A stretch of 64,000 nt of DNA from positions 744,001 through 808,000 of the forward strand of contig OX337237.1 in assembly GCA_946965045.2 (NCBI GenBank), in the 5' to 3' direction. Numbering within the stretch: position 1 is the first letter of the stretch; each line of letters begins with the position of its first letter. Of this stretch, positions 20,404-30,399 are shown piece after piece. This stretch comes from Epithemia pelagica. Taxonomy: Eukaryota > Bacillariophyta > Bacillariophyceae > Surirellales > Surirellaceae. The notes under the pieces are model-generated. The model saw nothing but the letters and a program-made list of their open reading frames with translations. It made no database searches and was not told where the DNA came from. The translations under genes and the position numbers were made by a program.

Positions 20404-20411
20404 ACGCGAAC
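20404..20411 (+). repeat. hAT target-site duplication, right
   Basis: ACGCGAAC, the second copy of the 8-bp duplication directly after the CTG end of the element. Confidence 0.95.
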
Positions 20412-21507
20412 AGGGGTCATTTCCATTCGTTCCATTCCATTCCTTGGCACCAAACGTGTGAAGGCATCACTGTAGATCAATCAGTACGATTGGGTGGCGA
20501 TGGTGCGTTCTGATTCGTTACCATGTGTGTTTCACTGTTCGCGCGCCATCCGGTCGCCACTGGGCCATGTTTTTGCGTTATTTGTTATGACGATGCCAAA
20601 CCCACATTGGCCGGACGACGCCACCATGTTGCTCTGCTTGTTTCGTTCTCTTCTTTCCCACACCATCACAACACACAACAATAACGCATAGCACACTACA
20701 AAAGCAACGCTTAGAATACTCGTAGCAATTTGAGTGAGTCAAGCTTGACTCATCGTTCTGAAACGTTTGCTGCATGCAAAAGTAGGCACTAAAACTATCT
20801 TTCCCAAACACACTGGCCGGCCATGTCTCTACCTACAAACACGGAGCGATGGATCCTACCAGTTCCATTCTAGTCACGACAATGGCATTCACCTCACCCA
20901 TCAGGCAAGGAATCGAGTAAGTGTCCCAGGTCGTTTCCAATGCTTGTTCCGCCCAGCACTGTATTTTGGAGTGGCGGACGAGTCTATCACGTTTGGCATG
21001 ACGGTTCAACCTGTGTTCCTCTGTCATTTTGCGTCCCTCTTGCATTCTTTGTGGGGTCTTATCGACTCCTTTTTTCATGTGCATGCCTTTCCTTGACACT
21101 GCAACAGAACTCTCTCTATAGATCAAGTCCAATACACTGCAAATGTGACCATTCTTAAGGAATGCCTGTGCAACCCTTCCAATATACTCGTATTGGTGGA
21201 CATAGTACGTTTCCAAGCGTAGCTGCTGTTGGATGCTGTGCTCCTCTCTAGTAGTCATTGGACTGTATTTTTGCATGGAATGAGAATATCCAAGGATCCA
21301 TTCGTACTGCCTACTATAAAATGAAGTGAGGTTCATCTCCCTGTGTTTGCCGCGTCATGCGAGAGAGAGACCCTAGAGACTGTCATTGGTCGGGGAAAAG
21401 TTCATTCGGGGCAACCCCCTTCCCACTGCCAACAAAAGACTATGGTCCATCGAAACCCTCTCATTGCTTATATAGTAGTATGACACGCACACCGTATTAC
21501 TCTAAAA
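20412..21507. other. Spacer between the transposons and CysB-1, weak 167-aa frame
   Basis: This stretch is duplicated at 42790..43902. The only long frame is 20833..21336 (minus, 167 aa, starting MNLTSFYSRQYEWILGYS). It shows no signal peptide, domain or family I recognise, and its conservation in the second copy only reflects the recent duplication. It could be the decayed end of an older gene. Homopurine and CT-rich tracts lie near 21330-21480, the 3' side of CysB-1. No RNA gene was seen. Confidence 0.4.
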
Positions 21508-21643
21508 CTAGTCGTTTGGCCCTCTTGTTTTCGTTTGATTCGTCCTCCGTTTCTTGTGGGAGTACAGTGGTAGTGTGTGTTTCTTGTTGTTGTTGTTGCG
21601 GCTGCTGTTGTTGTCGTTCTTGCTGTTGTGGTAGTTCTTATTC

Positions 21644-23109
21644 TTATCCCCGGGGCGTGGCAAAGCCATATTCGGTATTGTCAAAGGGTTCCGGCAAGGG
21701 TTGTTTGACCAAGCCTTCGGCCTGTTCCTTGATGGACGCAAACATCTGTGGTTCGCCATTCGTGACCAAACCATAAAGACAGCGACACCCAAAACACCAC
21801 ATTCCGATCCATGCACACACACACACACACACACGTGTGAGCAAACGTTTGTTCCAAAGACTCCTAGATCCAGAGCATCGATCAATTCCAACACGAGCCA
21901 GTAGACTCCAAACGCACACAAACACAAACCCCTGCTGGCACACTCTATAGTGCCACACAGACATACACACATACATACACACACAGACATAACAAGACTG
22001 ATTCGACGTACCGGATGGGTAAAGTATCGTTCTCCAAAACTGGGAATGATACAGACGGCCGTTTTCTGAGCCGATTCCGGTCGTTGACAGACTTGGAGGG
22101 CGGCCGCGACAATGGCACCGGAACTCACACCCACGGGCAAGCCCGTCATCCACAATTCATTGGTCGTGGCCATGGCCGTGTCGGACGAAATGGGGACAAC
22201 CTCATCCAACAAGTTCAAGTCCAAGACGGGCGGCACCAAGCCGGCCCCCATGCCTTGAATCTTGTGCGGACCTTGGGGACCAATCTTGTCGCCGCCCTTG
22301 GCGGCCGTAATCAACATTTGTTCTTGTGGTTCGACAGCGACGGTAACCAAGTTGGGATTGAGGGGCGGACAATTGTGTGCGGCGGAACCTTTGATGAATT
22401 GGGACACGCCCGTGACGGTGCCACCCGTCCCCACACCCGACACCAACAAGTCAATCGTCCCATCGGTATCACGCCAAATTTCGGGTCCCGTCGTTTCGCG
22501 ATGAATTTTGGGATTGGCGGGATTTTCAAATTGTTGCAACATGAATCCGTGCTTGCCGTCACGGTCCAAGTCGGCCAAAATTTCATGCGCCTTGGCCAAG
22601 GCACCGGGGACGGCCGTTTCCTTGGGCGTCAAGACCACTTGACAGCCCAACGCCAAAAGCATCATGCGTCGTTCGACCGACATGGTTTCCGGCATGGTCA
22701 AGATGCAGTCGTAGCCCCGTTCGCGGGCAATAAAGGCCAAGGCAATACCGGTATTGCCCGACGTGGGTTCCACCAAGGTTGTTTGACCGGGCGTAATCAA
22801 GCCATCGGCTTCGGCTTGATCAATCATGCTGCGACCCAACCGATCCTTGACGGAACTACAGGGACCCAAGGATTCCATCTTGCCATAGAGTTTGCATCCC
22901 TCGGCCAAGGGATGAGAAGCTTGCAACATGGTGCCCAAATCCAACAAGGGTGTATTGCCCACGAGATCTGAGGGACGCGATGCCACATGCAGCAACCGTT
23001 GGCAGCTCGTCGTGGTCGTGGCGGCGGCGGCGGCGGCGGCCAAGGATGTACCACGCCATACGGACGTTTTGGCGGAGGAGGACACTGCGGAAACCACCAA
23101 TCGGTTCAT
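21644..23109 (-). CDS. CysB-1: cysteine synthase, B type, two exons, organelle-targeted
   Basis: Exon 1 is 22012..23109 (366 codons) and exon 2 is 21644..21745; the intron 21746..22011 has GTACGT and CAG ends in phase 0. The 399-aa product is a PLP-dependent O-acetylserine (thiol)-lyase, which makes cysteine from O-acetylserine and sulfide. Seen: NTPLLDLG, SSVKDR (PLP Lys88), PTSGNTG, ETTGPEIW, GVGTGGT, VGVSSGA and SFGERYFTHP. The first 40 residues are rich in Ser, Ala and Arg with no acidic residue, suggesting an organellar presequence, mitochondrial more likely than plastid. A CA repeat lies in the intron. The C-terminal EPFDNTEYGFATPRG block replaces the usual C-terminal helix region. The antisense long frame over exon 1 is a composition shadow. 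Confidence 0.93.
21814..21834 (+). repeat. CA microsatellite in the CysB-1 intron
   Basis: An uninterrupted CA run of about ten units inside the intron. The matching run in CysB-2 (near 44210..44227) is two units shorter. More CA-rich sequence continues to about 21990. Confidence 0.9.
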
Positions 23110-23534
23110 TCTTGTTGTGTGCGGCAGAGAGACTTTTGCTTTTGTGAGTGTCTCCTCAAGAGAGTGGAGAGACTAGAAGCTGCTGTTTTCAAGGAAGCAA
23201 CCAAAAAAAGGATTCGAAACCCAAGATCCAATCTTTCTTACAATAACGACAGAGTGGTGTGGATCGAACTAACTGTCGTTGTCGTCGTTGTCGTCTCGTG
23301 TCAAAACAGCGTGGGCAACCTTATTTTTCTTCAAGACCCAAGATACACCCAAAAAGATACGTATGCCTGTTCATCAATTCACCGAAAGGAGGAAGACGAC
23401 GACGGGTGTGTATCATCGTCGTCAGAAAAGATATCTCGCGGGGAATCTTTTCGCATTATATGCGACCTATGAGCCACTGCGCGTCATGCGTTCTCTTCTT
23501 GTCTAGCCGTTACGGTTACGGCTCGAGGTAGCTT

Positions 23535-23760
23535 AGCAACCACGACACTTGACAGGATATAGCAACCGGAGGAGAAGAATCATCGCCACAGACAGTGCGA
23601 ATGAACCCCATTGGAAACACATTGATAAGACAGTTTCGGGCAGATCATCATTTCTCGTCCCATTTAAAAAATGGCACCACCAAATCCACGGAGAATGGTC
23701 AAGTCCAAACGGAAACATATAAAGAGAATCCAAAGCATAGCTAGCAGCTATATCAATGGA
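23535..23760 (-). repeat. 3'-flank repeat of A-type cysteine synthase loci, copy 1
   Basis: Read on the minus strand, this resembles 49325..49610 and 51200..51490: a block with CCATTCTCCGTGGATT, ATGGGACGAG, a GATGATCT segment and CTTCTCCTCCG. In the other two places it follows A-type cysteine synthase relics. Here it lies downstream of CysA-2 but is separated from it by the piggyBac-like element, which fits an ancestral 3' flank split by insertion. Confidence 0.6.
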
Positions 23761-24020
23761 CCATTTACCACAGTCCTAGGAGTACTCTATATTGTATGAT
23801 TTTTGTGCTGGTGGTGGTTCGTCATGGAATACACACACATATCGTCTCGCGCAGAAAGACTGCAACTTCCGGTAACTACACGTGAGTCGCATATTCTCTC
23901 CCAATACCCAACGGACGAAACCAAAACAAAAGATCGATATTCATACAAAGTACGTATTATGATACCGTAGAATATGATTTACCATTCTCTAGTATGGAAC
24001 AAACGGGAATGTCGAAAGGT

Positions 24021-24096
24021 ATGTCGTTGGTATGTCGTTTGTATGTCGTTTGATGTTGTTTGATGTCGTTTGATGTCGTTTGATGTCGTTTTGGGC
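24021..24096 (+). repeat. Minisatellite with GATGTCGTTT-type unit
   Basis: About seven units of 10-11 bp: the first are GTATGTCGTT variants and the later ones are GATGTCGTTT. The GATGTCG core recurs on the opposite strand at 24239..24322. Confidence 0.9.
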
Positions 24097-24238
24097 TCGC
24101 GCGCAAACATGGTTTGCCTCAAAATCCAGCGGTGCTCCTTCAGTTGATGGGCCTACCGTCAATCAGTGACTTGAAACCTTGTGATTTCTCGTGAAGAATC
24201 CCATTTGCTGGAGAGTACATATTCTTTTGGCGATAAAA

Positions 24239-24322
24239 ACATCCGACATCATCCGACATCCTCCGACATCCTCCGACATCATCCGACATCATCCGACATC
24301 TACCAAATCCTCCGACATCCGT
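24239..24322 (-). repeat. Minisatellite with CATCCGACAT-type unit
   Basis: About seven units of ATCATCCGAC or ATCCTCCGAC. The complement contains GATGTCGGAT, sharing the GATGTCG core with the array 150 bp to the left in opposite orientation. Confidence 0.9.
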
Positions 24323-24509
24323 GACTCTGGATGTTTTCCTCATATTAAAATAATCTGTACCTAGTATGATCATATAAGAGGTATTACTGTGTGAAAATTA
24401 AAAATGTTATATCGTGACGATACTCTGAGTAGTAGAAGGATTACCTATGTTTTGAGTCCATTACCGGAAGTTGCTGAATCTACTCCAAATCTTTGTTATT
24501 CGGATATTC

Positions 24510-27123
24510 TCCACCCCTGGCTGAATTCAGCCGCATGGGCTGAATTCAGTCAATCGTAGAAAGTTGCTAGAGCACGACAATCAAACTCAATGGCAATGGC
24601 ATTTTAGATACTTGTTGTTTACTTACTTGAGAGGACTAGTGCAAAAGGAGAAAGTTGTTTGATTGTTGGCTGTTGAGCATTCGATCCACATTGGTTGCTC
24701 CAAAATTTTTGGTGTGTGTATTGTGCGCCCAAACACAGAAAAATGAGACTTCGTCTCGGCAGTGGTGCAAAAGGAGCTGTCCTTGTTTCAAGGCTGCATC
24801 CAAAGGATCAAATTGCCAAGGCCTATCCTAATTCCACTAAAGATGACAGGGCAAGTGGGTTGATTGTGGTGGAAGAGGCAATGAGGAAAATCCGTAGAGA
24901 AGAGAAGAGAGTTGTTGTGTTCCAGCACCCAGCACGCGGTGATTTTGCCGAACCGTTTGAATGTTGGGCGATCCATCGCTTTGTTCATGTGACAGAAGAA
25001 GGCAATCCAGAAGGTGTTTTTGCTAATGAACAAGAAGCAGGAATACATCAAAGTGGTAGCACGGCCACCTCTTCAAGTACTGCAAACACAACCGCCACCA
25101 CAGAGCAGCAGACGAGCAACACCGGTCAATCGAATGGCGAAAGGGAAGACAATGGCCACGAAATTCCCAATGAGATTCAGGATCTCATTGATGCCTCTGG
25201 TGGAAGAAATCTTTCTGTTGATGATAAAGCTGTTGTACGGAATATGGTGCCTGATATGATTGACGACGACAATCAACCGGCACCTGAAAATGTTCCACTT
25301 CCGAACGAGAACACGGATGGCATCTTCTCAGCTTGGGAGCATTCAGGTAGCTGCTACCGCTCCATGGAGGGAGGAAGAAAGCTCCCAGCTCGACTCAATT
25401 TTCCCAGTTCTGCAACTCCAACATTATTTGTCGTGTGGGAAATGTTTTTTTTTACATCCTTCGTCAAGGAAGTCATAATTGTTGAGACCAACAAGCGTCT
25501 TGCAAATCTGGGTCAGAGGAGCATGTCGTACGGAGAGTTCTTGCGATGGATAGGTGTTTGGCTTCTCATGTCAACAATCCATGGCCCTGATCGTAACTCA
25601 TTCTGGTCATTGGGGGAGATCAATAGATTCAAGGGTGCTCCATGGCGTTTGAACGACATCATGTCCAGAAAGCGATTTGATGCAATATTGCGCGCCATCT
25701 ACTACACAAACAATGCACCACCCCCCTATAGTGACCGCTTCTGGGAGGTTCGGCAAATGCTTGAAATGTGGAATAAAAACATGGAGCAACAATTTACTCC
25801 AAGCTGGGTAAATTGTCTTGATGAATCGATGTCAGTGTGGACAAACAAGTACACATGTCCGGGATGGATGTTTGTCCCACGGAAGCCACATCCATTTGGA
25901 AATGAATATCACACAGTGTGTTGCTCTCTCTCTGGTATTCTGTGGGGATTAGAATTGGTCGAAGGGAAGGATGCACCACGACAACGGCCACAACCTCTGC
26001 ACCAAAATCTGGGCAATACCGTTGGCTTATTGTTGCGAATACTTGCTCCAATTTTTGGCTATGCCTGTGTTGTAATTCTGGACAGTGGCTTTTGTGTTCT
26101 CAAAGGGATTGTTGAGCTGAAGAAAAGGGGTGTTTTTGCATCAGCCCTTATCAAGAAGCGTCGCTACTGGCCAAAATTCATTCGTGGAGACGACATCAAG
26201 GACCATTTCAACGACAAGTCTGTTGGAGATTGTGATGCTTGGAAAGGATGCATGGATGAAGTTGATTTCCATGTGTATGCTATGAAGGAACCTGATTATG
26301 TGATGTCATTAATGTCTACATATGGCACTAATCAGCGGACAGGGAAGACAACTCGTCGAGACTGGGTTGAGAGTGGTACAAAGCAGCAAAAGTCTTTTCA
26401 GTATCCGGAAGTTGTTGGAAATCACTTCCTCTACAGACACTCAGTAGATGACCACAACAATAAGAGACACTCCCCAATCAGCATAGAAGAAACATGGGGA
26501 ACAAAGTGGTGGCCAAACCGTGTGTTTGCATTCCTTTTGGCCGTGACAGAAGTGAACGTAAACCTGGGCCTCCAGTATTTTGCCAAGTATGATAAAATTG
26601 GACAGATTGAATTCAGGAAGCAGCTTGCAGGGCAACTCATCTTCAATGATTATTTTCAAGAAGAGGAGGACATGACACCTGATTTGAAGAGGAGAAGATC
26701 ACGAGAACAAGGTCACACTCTCACCACGTTGCCGAAGGGAAAAAAATTTTCTGGGGTGAGAATTGTGAATGCAGCATCAGATTATCCACAACACAAATGC
26801 TCTGGCTGCGACAAGAGGGTGCGTACCTACTGCTCATGCACTCCAGGAGTGTATAGATGCAGTGAATGTTTTGGGTATCATCTTTCATCAAGAGAAAACA
26901 ATCTTTCAACACCGAGCTGAAATCAGCCGGAAAAATCACCCCCATCGACTACCCATTCCAGAAGCTCGTATCTTTTTTTGTTACAGGAATTTGTGAATAA
27001 CATTACTACTACTTAGAAAGCTCTTTTCGAGGTCTACACGATGGAATCAAACATTTCTCTTGATTCGTAATATTCGTGGAGTGATGAGGTTTCAAATCCA
27101 GACTGAATTCAGTCAAAAAGGGT
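24510..27123. mobile_element. piggyBac-like element, approximate bounds
   Basis: The element is defined by its transposase gene and by similar inverted ends: CACCCCTGGCTGAATTCAGCC-like at the left (from 24510) and GACTGAATTCAGTCAAAAAGGGTG at the right (to 27123), sharing CACCC and the palindrome CTGAATTCAG. A second CTGAATTCAG lies at 24540. The canonical TTAA duplication of piggyBac elements is not visible at these bounds, so the true ends may differ. It separates CysA-2 from its presumed 3' flank at 23535..23760. Confidence 0.55.
24743..26920 (+). CDS. piggyBac-like transposase
   Basis: 725 aa from the ATG in AAAAATGAGA; an upstream in-frame ATG at 24695 would add 16 residues with no special feature. 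The N-terminal 210 residues are polar and acidic. The DDE core (Pfam-type DDE_Tnp_1_7) starts near residue 220. It shows CLDESMSVW (D360), VVILDSGF (D447) and VDDHNN followed by WWPNRVFAFL, matching the third Asp and the RWP motif of piggyBac enzymes. The C-terminus carries a Cys/His cluster (CSGCDKR, YCSCTPG, RCSECFGYH), the cross-brace zinc domain that binds the element ends in this family. The frame is intact and intronless, so it may be functional. Confidence 0.9.
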   Translation: MRLRLGSGAKGAVLVSRLHPKDQIAKAYPNSTKDDRASGLIVVEEAMRKIRREEKRVVVFQHPARGDFAEPFECWAIHRFVHVTEEGNPEGVFANEQEAGIHQSGSTATSSSTANTTATTEQQTSNTGQSNGEREDNGHEIPNEIQDLIDASGGRNLSVDDKAVVRNMVPDMIDDDNQPAPENVPLPNENTDGIFSAWEHSGSCYRSMEGGRKLPARLNFPSSATPTLFVVWEMFFFTSFVKEVIIVETNKRLANLGQRSMSYGEFLRWIGVWLLMSTIHGPDRNSFWSLGEINRFKGAPWRLNDIMSRKRFDAILRAIYYTNNAPPPYSDRFWEVRQMLEMWNKNMEQQFTPSWVNCLDESMSVWTNKYTCPGWMFVPRKPHPFGNEYHTVCCSLSGILWGLELVEGKDAPRQRPQPLHQNLGNTVGLLLRILAPIFGYACVVILDSGFCVLKGIVELKKRGVFASALIKKRRYWPKFIRGDDIKDHFNDKSVGDCDAWKGCMDEVDFHVYAMKEPDYVMSLMSTYGTNQRTGKTTRRDWVESGTKQQKSFQYPEVVGNHFLYRHSVDDHNNKRHSPISIEETWGTKWWPNRVFAFLLAVTEVNVNLGLQYFAKYDKIGQIEFRKQLAGQLIFNDYFQEEEDMTPDLKRRRSREQGHTLTTLPKGKKFSGVRIVNAASDYPQHKCSGCDKRVRTYCSCTPGVYRCSECFGYHLSSRENNLSTPS

Positions 27124-27208
27124 GTATAGAGTCCGTATTAGTACCCTCGGGCCGTATGAAATCCATACTCCCGATTGTCGTAGGGTTCCGGCAAGGGTTC
27201 CTTGCTCA

Positions 27209-27998
27209 GGGCCTGTGTCCAGGGAATGTGTTTTTGAGTTCTGAAATCGAGTTTCGAGTTTCGAGGTTGAGCTAATAGGTTATGGTCCTCTTGAAAACTC
27301 GAAAACACAACCTCGAATCCCCCAAATCTTGGCAATCCCCCAACGACCTTGCCAAGATTCTGAAATCGAGTTTCGAGTTTCGAGGTTTGCAAAGAGCCCC
27401 ACGCGCTCCTACAAAACCCACCTTTCAGCCGCCGGGCTCTCTGTCTCTCATTTCGATCTCTCCGACAACAACAACGAGGCAATCTCTCTTGTCCATCATA
27501 GACAATAGTACAATAGTAGCACAATGATTGATGTGATATAAGTAGGAGCTTCTCTAGAAAATGAGCAAGTATTATTAACCTGTCGCTGCCATGGAAGTAA
27601 TGGTCACAACCACTGTCAATGGTCAAAAGCAAATAGTTCTCATCTCTCCATAGATGACATGGTTACGGAACAAAGCCCGCATCCTGCTCCATGGACGGGC
27701 TCTACAAATATTCTACCTTCTCCCGTTATGCAATGTGATATTAGGAATTAGGAGTACTCAAGCGACATTTGTTTGTCGTCATTGTCAATTGCCGTTGTGC
27801 TCGTTCATGCGCCGGTAGGGGGGAAGCATGGGAGTGCACGAGTATTGAAAAATAAAACTCGAAACTCGAAACTCGAAAATACAGTTTTTACCTGGACACG
27901 TACATCCAGATCGTTGTTTCAAGGTAGGGACAGAGCCCCACCTCAAAACTCGAAACTCGATTTCAGACCTCGAAAACACATTCCCTGGACACAGGGCC
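27209..27998. mobile_element. Tourist/Harbinger-like MITE, unit 1 (790 bp)
   Basis: The ends are GGGCCTGTGTCCAGGG and, inverted, GGCCCTGTGTCCAGGG; the flanking triplets are TCA on both sides (27206..27208 and 27999..28001). The GGGCC ends and 3-bp duplication resemble PIF/Harbinger Tourist MITEs, although their usual target is TWA. Subterminal parts consist of repeated TCGAGTTT/AAACTCGA motifs in opposite orientation. There is no coding sequence. Confidence 0.75.
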
Positions 27999-28008
27999 TC
28001 AGGGCTCA

Positions 28009-28770
28009 GGGCCTGTGTCCAGGGAATGTGTTTTTGAGTTCTGAAATCGAGTCAATAGGTTATGGTCCCCTTGAAAACTCGAAAACACAACCTCGAATCC
28101 CCCAAATCTTGGCAATCCCCCAACGACCTTGCCAAGATTCTGAAATCGAGTTTCGAGTTTCGAGGTTTGCAAAGAGCCCCACGCGCTCCTACAAAACCCA
28201 CCTTTCAGCCGCCGGGCTCTCTGTCTCTCATTTCGATCTCTCCGACAACAACAACGAGGCAATCTCTCTTGTCCATCATAGACAATAGTAGCACAATGAT
28301 TGATGTGATATAAGTAGGAGCTTCTCTAGAAAATAAGCAAGTATTATTAACCTGTCGCTGCCATGGAAGTAATGGTCACAACCACTGTCAATGGTCAAAA
28401 GCAAATAATTCTCATCTCTCCATAGATGACATGGTTACGGAACAAAGCCCGCATCCTGCTCCATGGACGGGCTCTACAAATATTCTACCTTCTCCCGTTA
28501 TGCAATGTGATATTAGGAATTAGGAGTACTCAAGCGACATTTGTTTGTCGTCATTGTCAATTGCCGTTGTGCTCGTTCATGCGCCGGTAGGGGGGAAGCA
28601 TGGGAGTGCACGAGTATTGAAAAATAAAACTCGAAACTCGAAACTCGAAAATACAGTTTTTACCTGGACACGTACATCCAGATCGTTGTTTCAAGGTAGG
28701 GACAGAGCCCCACCTCAAAACTCGAAACTCGATTTCAGACCTCGAAAACACATTCCCTGGACACAGGGCC
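28009..28770. mobile_element. Tourist/Harbinger-like MITE, unit 2 (762 bp)
   Basis: Nearly identical to unit 1, lacking two short pieces (about 20 bp of the left TCGAG repeat and an 8-bp stretch near the CAATAGTA motif). It is separated from unit 1 by TCAGGGCTCA and followed by TCA (28771..28773). The head-to-tail pair together interrupts exon 2 of CysA-2. Confidence 0.75.
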
Positions 28771-30399
28771 TCAATTCTTCCGCTTGTGCCTTGACATGAG
28801 AAAACATCTGGAATAGTCACAAAACACAAACACACAACAACAAAGAAAAAGAGAACGTGGCATGTGTCAGAGTGACTTTCTCGTGTGCGCTGTCCGCAAC
28901 CAACCAACCACAGCGACCACCAAGTGCACACAGATAGGCACAGGATCGTGAGGACGTACCGGATGACTAAAGTATCGTTCTCCAAAACTGGGCAAGACAC
29001 AGACGACGGTTATATTTGCCGATTCCGGTCGTTGACAGACTTGCAAGGCGGCCGCGACATTCGCACCCGAACTCACGCCCACGGGCAAGCCTTTAAGCCA
29101 GAGTTGTTTGGTCATGTTCATGGCGAGCATGGAATGAATGGGTACCACCTCATCAATCAAGTCCAAATCCAATACTTTGGGAATCACACCGGCCCCCATG
29201 CCTTGAATGAAATGAGGACCAATCTCTTGCAAGGGTTCTCCTCCCTTGGCTTGGGTAATCAACATTTGTTCCCGAGGTTCCACGGCAATGGCTTGCAACT
29301 TCGGATTCTTGGGAGGACAGTCGTGTTCGGCCGAGCCCTTAATGTATTGCGTGACACCGGTCAGTGTGCCACCCGTCCCAACGCCAGCCACAAAAATATC
29401 AATGGTTCCCGCCGTATCTCTCCAAATTTCGGGACCCGTCGACTCTCGATGGGCTTTGGTATTGGCTGGATTGTCAAATTGTCGCAACAAGTAGCCGGTG
29501 CCCTTACAATCGGCCACGACTTGTTCGGCCTTGGCCAGGGCTTCGACCATGCCAGCCTTTTTGGGCAGAAGGACGACATTGGCACCCAGTGCCAAGAGCA
29601 TGAGGCGACGTTCCATGGTCACTGATTCCGGCATGACAATGGTACATTTATAGTCACGTTCGCGTGCCAACATGGCAATGGAGATGCCCGTATTACCCGA
29701 CGTGGCTTCCACCAAAGTCGTTTCCCCTCGTATAATCAATCCCTTGGCTTCGGCATCGTCCAACATGGTACGAGCAATCCGATCCTTGACCGAATTACAG
29801 GCATTGAAGGCCTCCAATTTGCCATAGAATTTGCACCCATCGGCGAGTTTTTCGTCGGAAAAGACGTGATTGCCCAAATCCAACAAGGGCGTTTTGCCAA
29901 TCAAGTCGGAGGGACAAGAGGCCACATTCAAGGATGTACCGGATTCTCCATTCATCATTTTAATAGCTGCTGTGTCGGTGGTCGTAGATTTGGTTTCGAA
30001 TTTCTGATCGGATCAGATTATGAGAGGAGCACCCCTAGCATAAAAAATTCTGCCTAAAAGTGTCTCAATACCAACACCCCTGGCCTCAAAATTTCTGCCA
30101 TATCGCCAGCCCGCACACCAAAAGACTGGCCGACTACTAATTTGCTCGCCCGGCGTCCTTAAATAGAACATTTTTGGTTCCCACTACCACAACTCATTTC
30201 ATAAGTAAAATGTCGTACCGGTATCATCATTTTCTCATGCGGTTATCGTATCATCTTATGTATCATTGAGCTCCATCCAAGATGGCTCGGCATCGCATTG
30301 CAATCAACAATCAACAACAAGACACCCCATGTTCATTCCATCCCAGCACCATCGTTGTCTCACAACTAGGAACAAAGCAGTCTCTCCTTCTCCTACATC

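Larger units (their letters stand above)
1..23365. repeat. Tandem segmental duplication, copy 1
   Basis: This block is nearly identical to 29448..45741. Base 1 aligns with 29448 (offset 29447), and the offset shifts only at small indels and at two insertions unique to this copy (13157..13394 and 13561..20403). Similarity ends just after the shared AAAAAGATACG at 23365, inside the 5' flank of the B-type cysteine synthase. The left boundary lies outside the window. Order within the unit: A-type cysteine synthase, nested elements E1 and E2, spacer, B-type cysteine synthase. Substitutions are only a few per kilobase by eye, which suggests a recent duplication. Confidence 0.93.
23366..24509. other. 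Non-coding spacer downstream of the duplication breakpoint
   Basis: No gene is supported here. It contains the relic of an A-type cysteine synthase 3' flank (23535..23760) and two minisatellites (24021..24096 and 24239..24322), otherwise AT-rich unique sequence. Frames of up to about 77 codons are repeat artefacts. Confidence 0.6.
27138..29958 (-). pseudogene. CysA-2: A-type cysteine synthase, last exon split by MITEs
   Basis: Exon 1 (28960..29958, 333 codons) is intact and encodes a cysteine synthase core starting MMNGESGTSLNVAS, with NSVKDR (PLP Lys58), SGNTG, GVGTGGT, GVSSGA and SFGERYFSHP. No targeting peptide is evident, suggesting the cytosol. The intron (28808..28959) has GTACGT and CAG ends. 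Exon 2 starts at 28807 (MFSHVKAQAEEL) and is broken after 12 codons by a 1562-bp insertion (27209..28770). The remainder (SKEPLPEPYDNREYGF, then HTARGY and stop) is at 27138..27208. Reading into the MITE gives about 15 foreign residues before a stop, so a protein with an intact catalytic core and altered tail is still possible. Compare the unbroken exon 2 relic at 49103..49204. Confidence 0.87.

Noticed and set aside
22015-22971. Long plus-strand open frame (318 codons; 383 codons at 44397..45548) over the B-type cysteine synthase genes
   Set aside because: It is antisense to a clearly coding exon with all enzyme motifs. The His/Arg/Gly-rich translation reflects codon bias of the real strand and has no domain.
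24239-24322. CRISPR-like array
   Set aside because: Units of 10-11 bp without spacers in a eukaryotic nuclear context; it is a minisatellite.
24510-27123. Exact piggyBac ends with TTAA duplication
   Set aside because: No TTAA pair could be placed around the transposase with matching inverted ends, so only approximate bounds are given.
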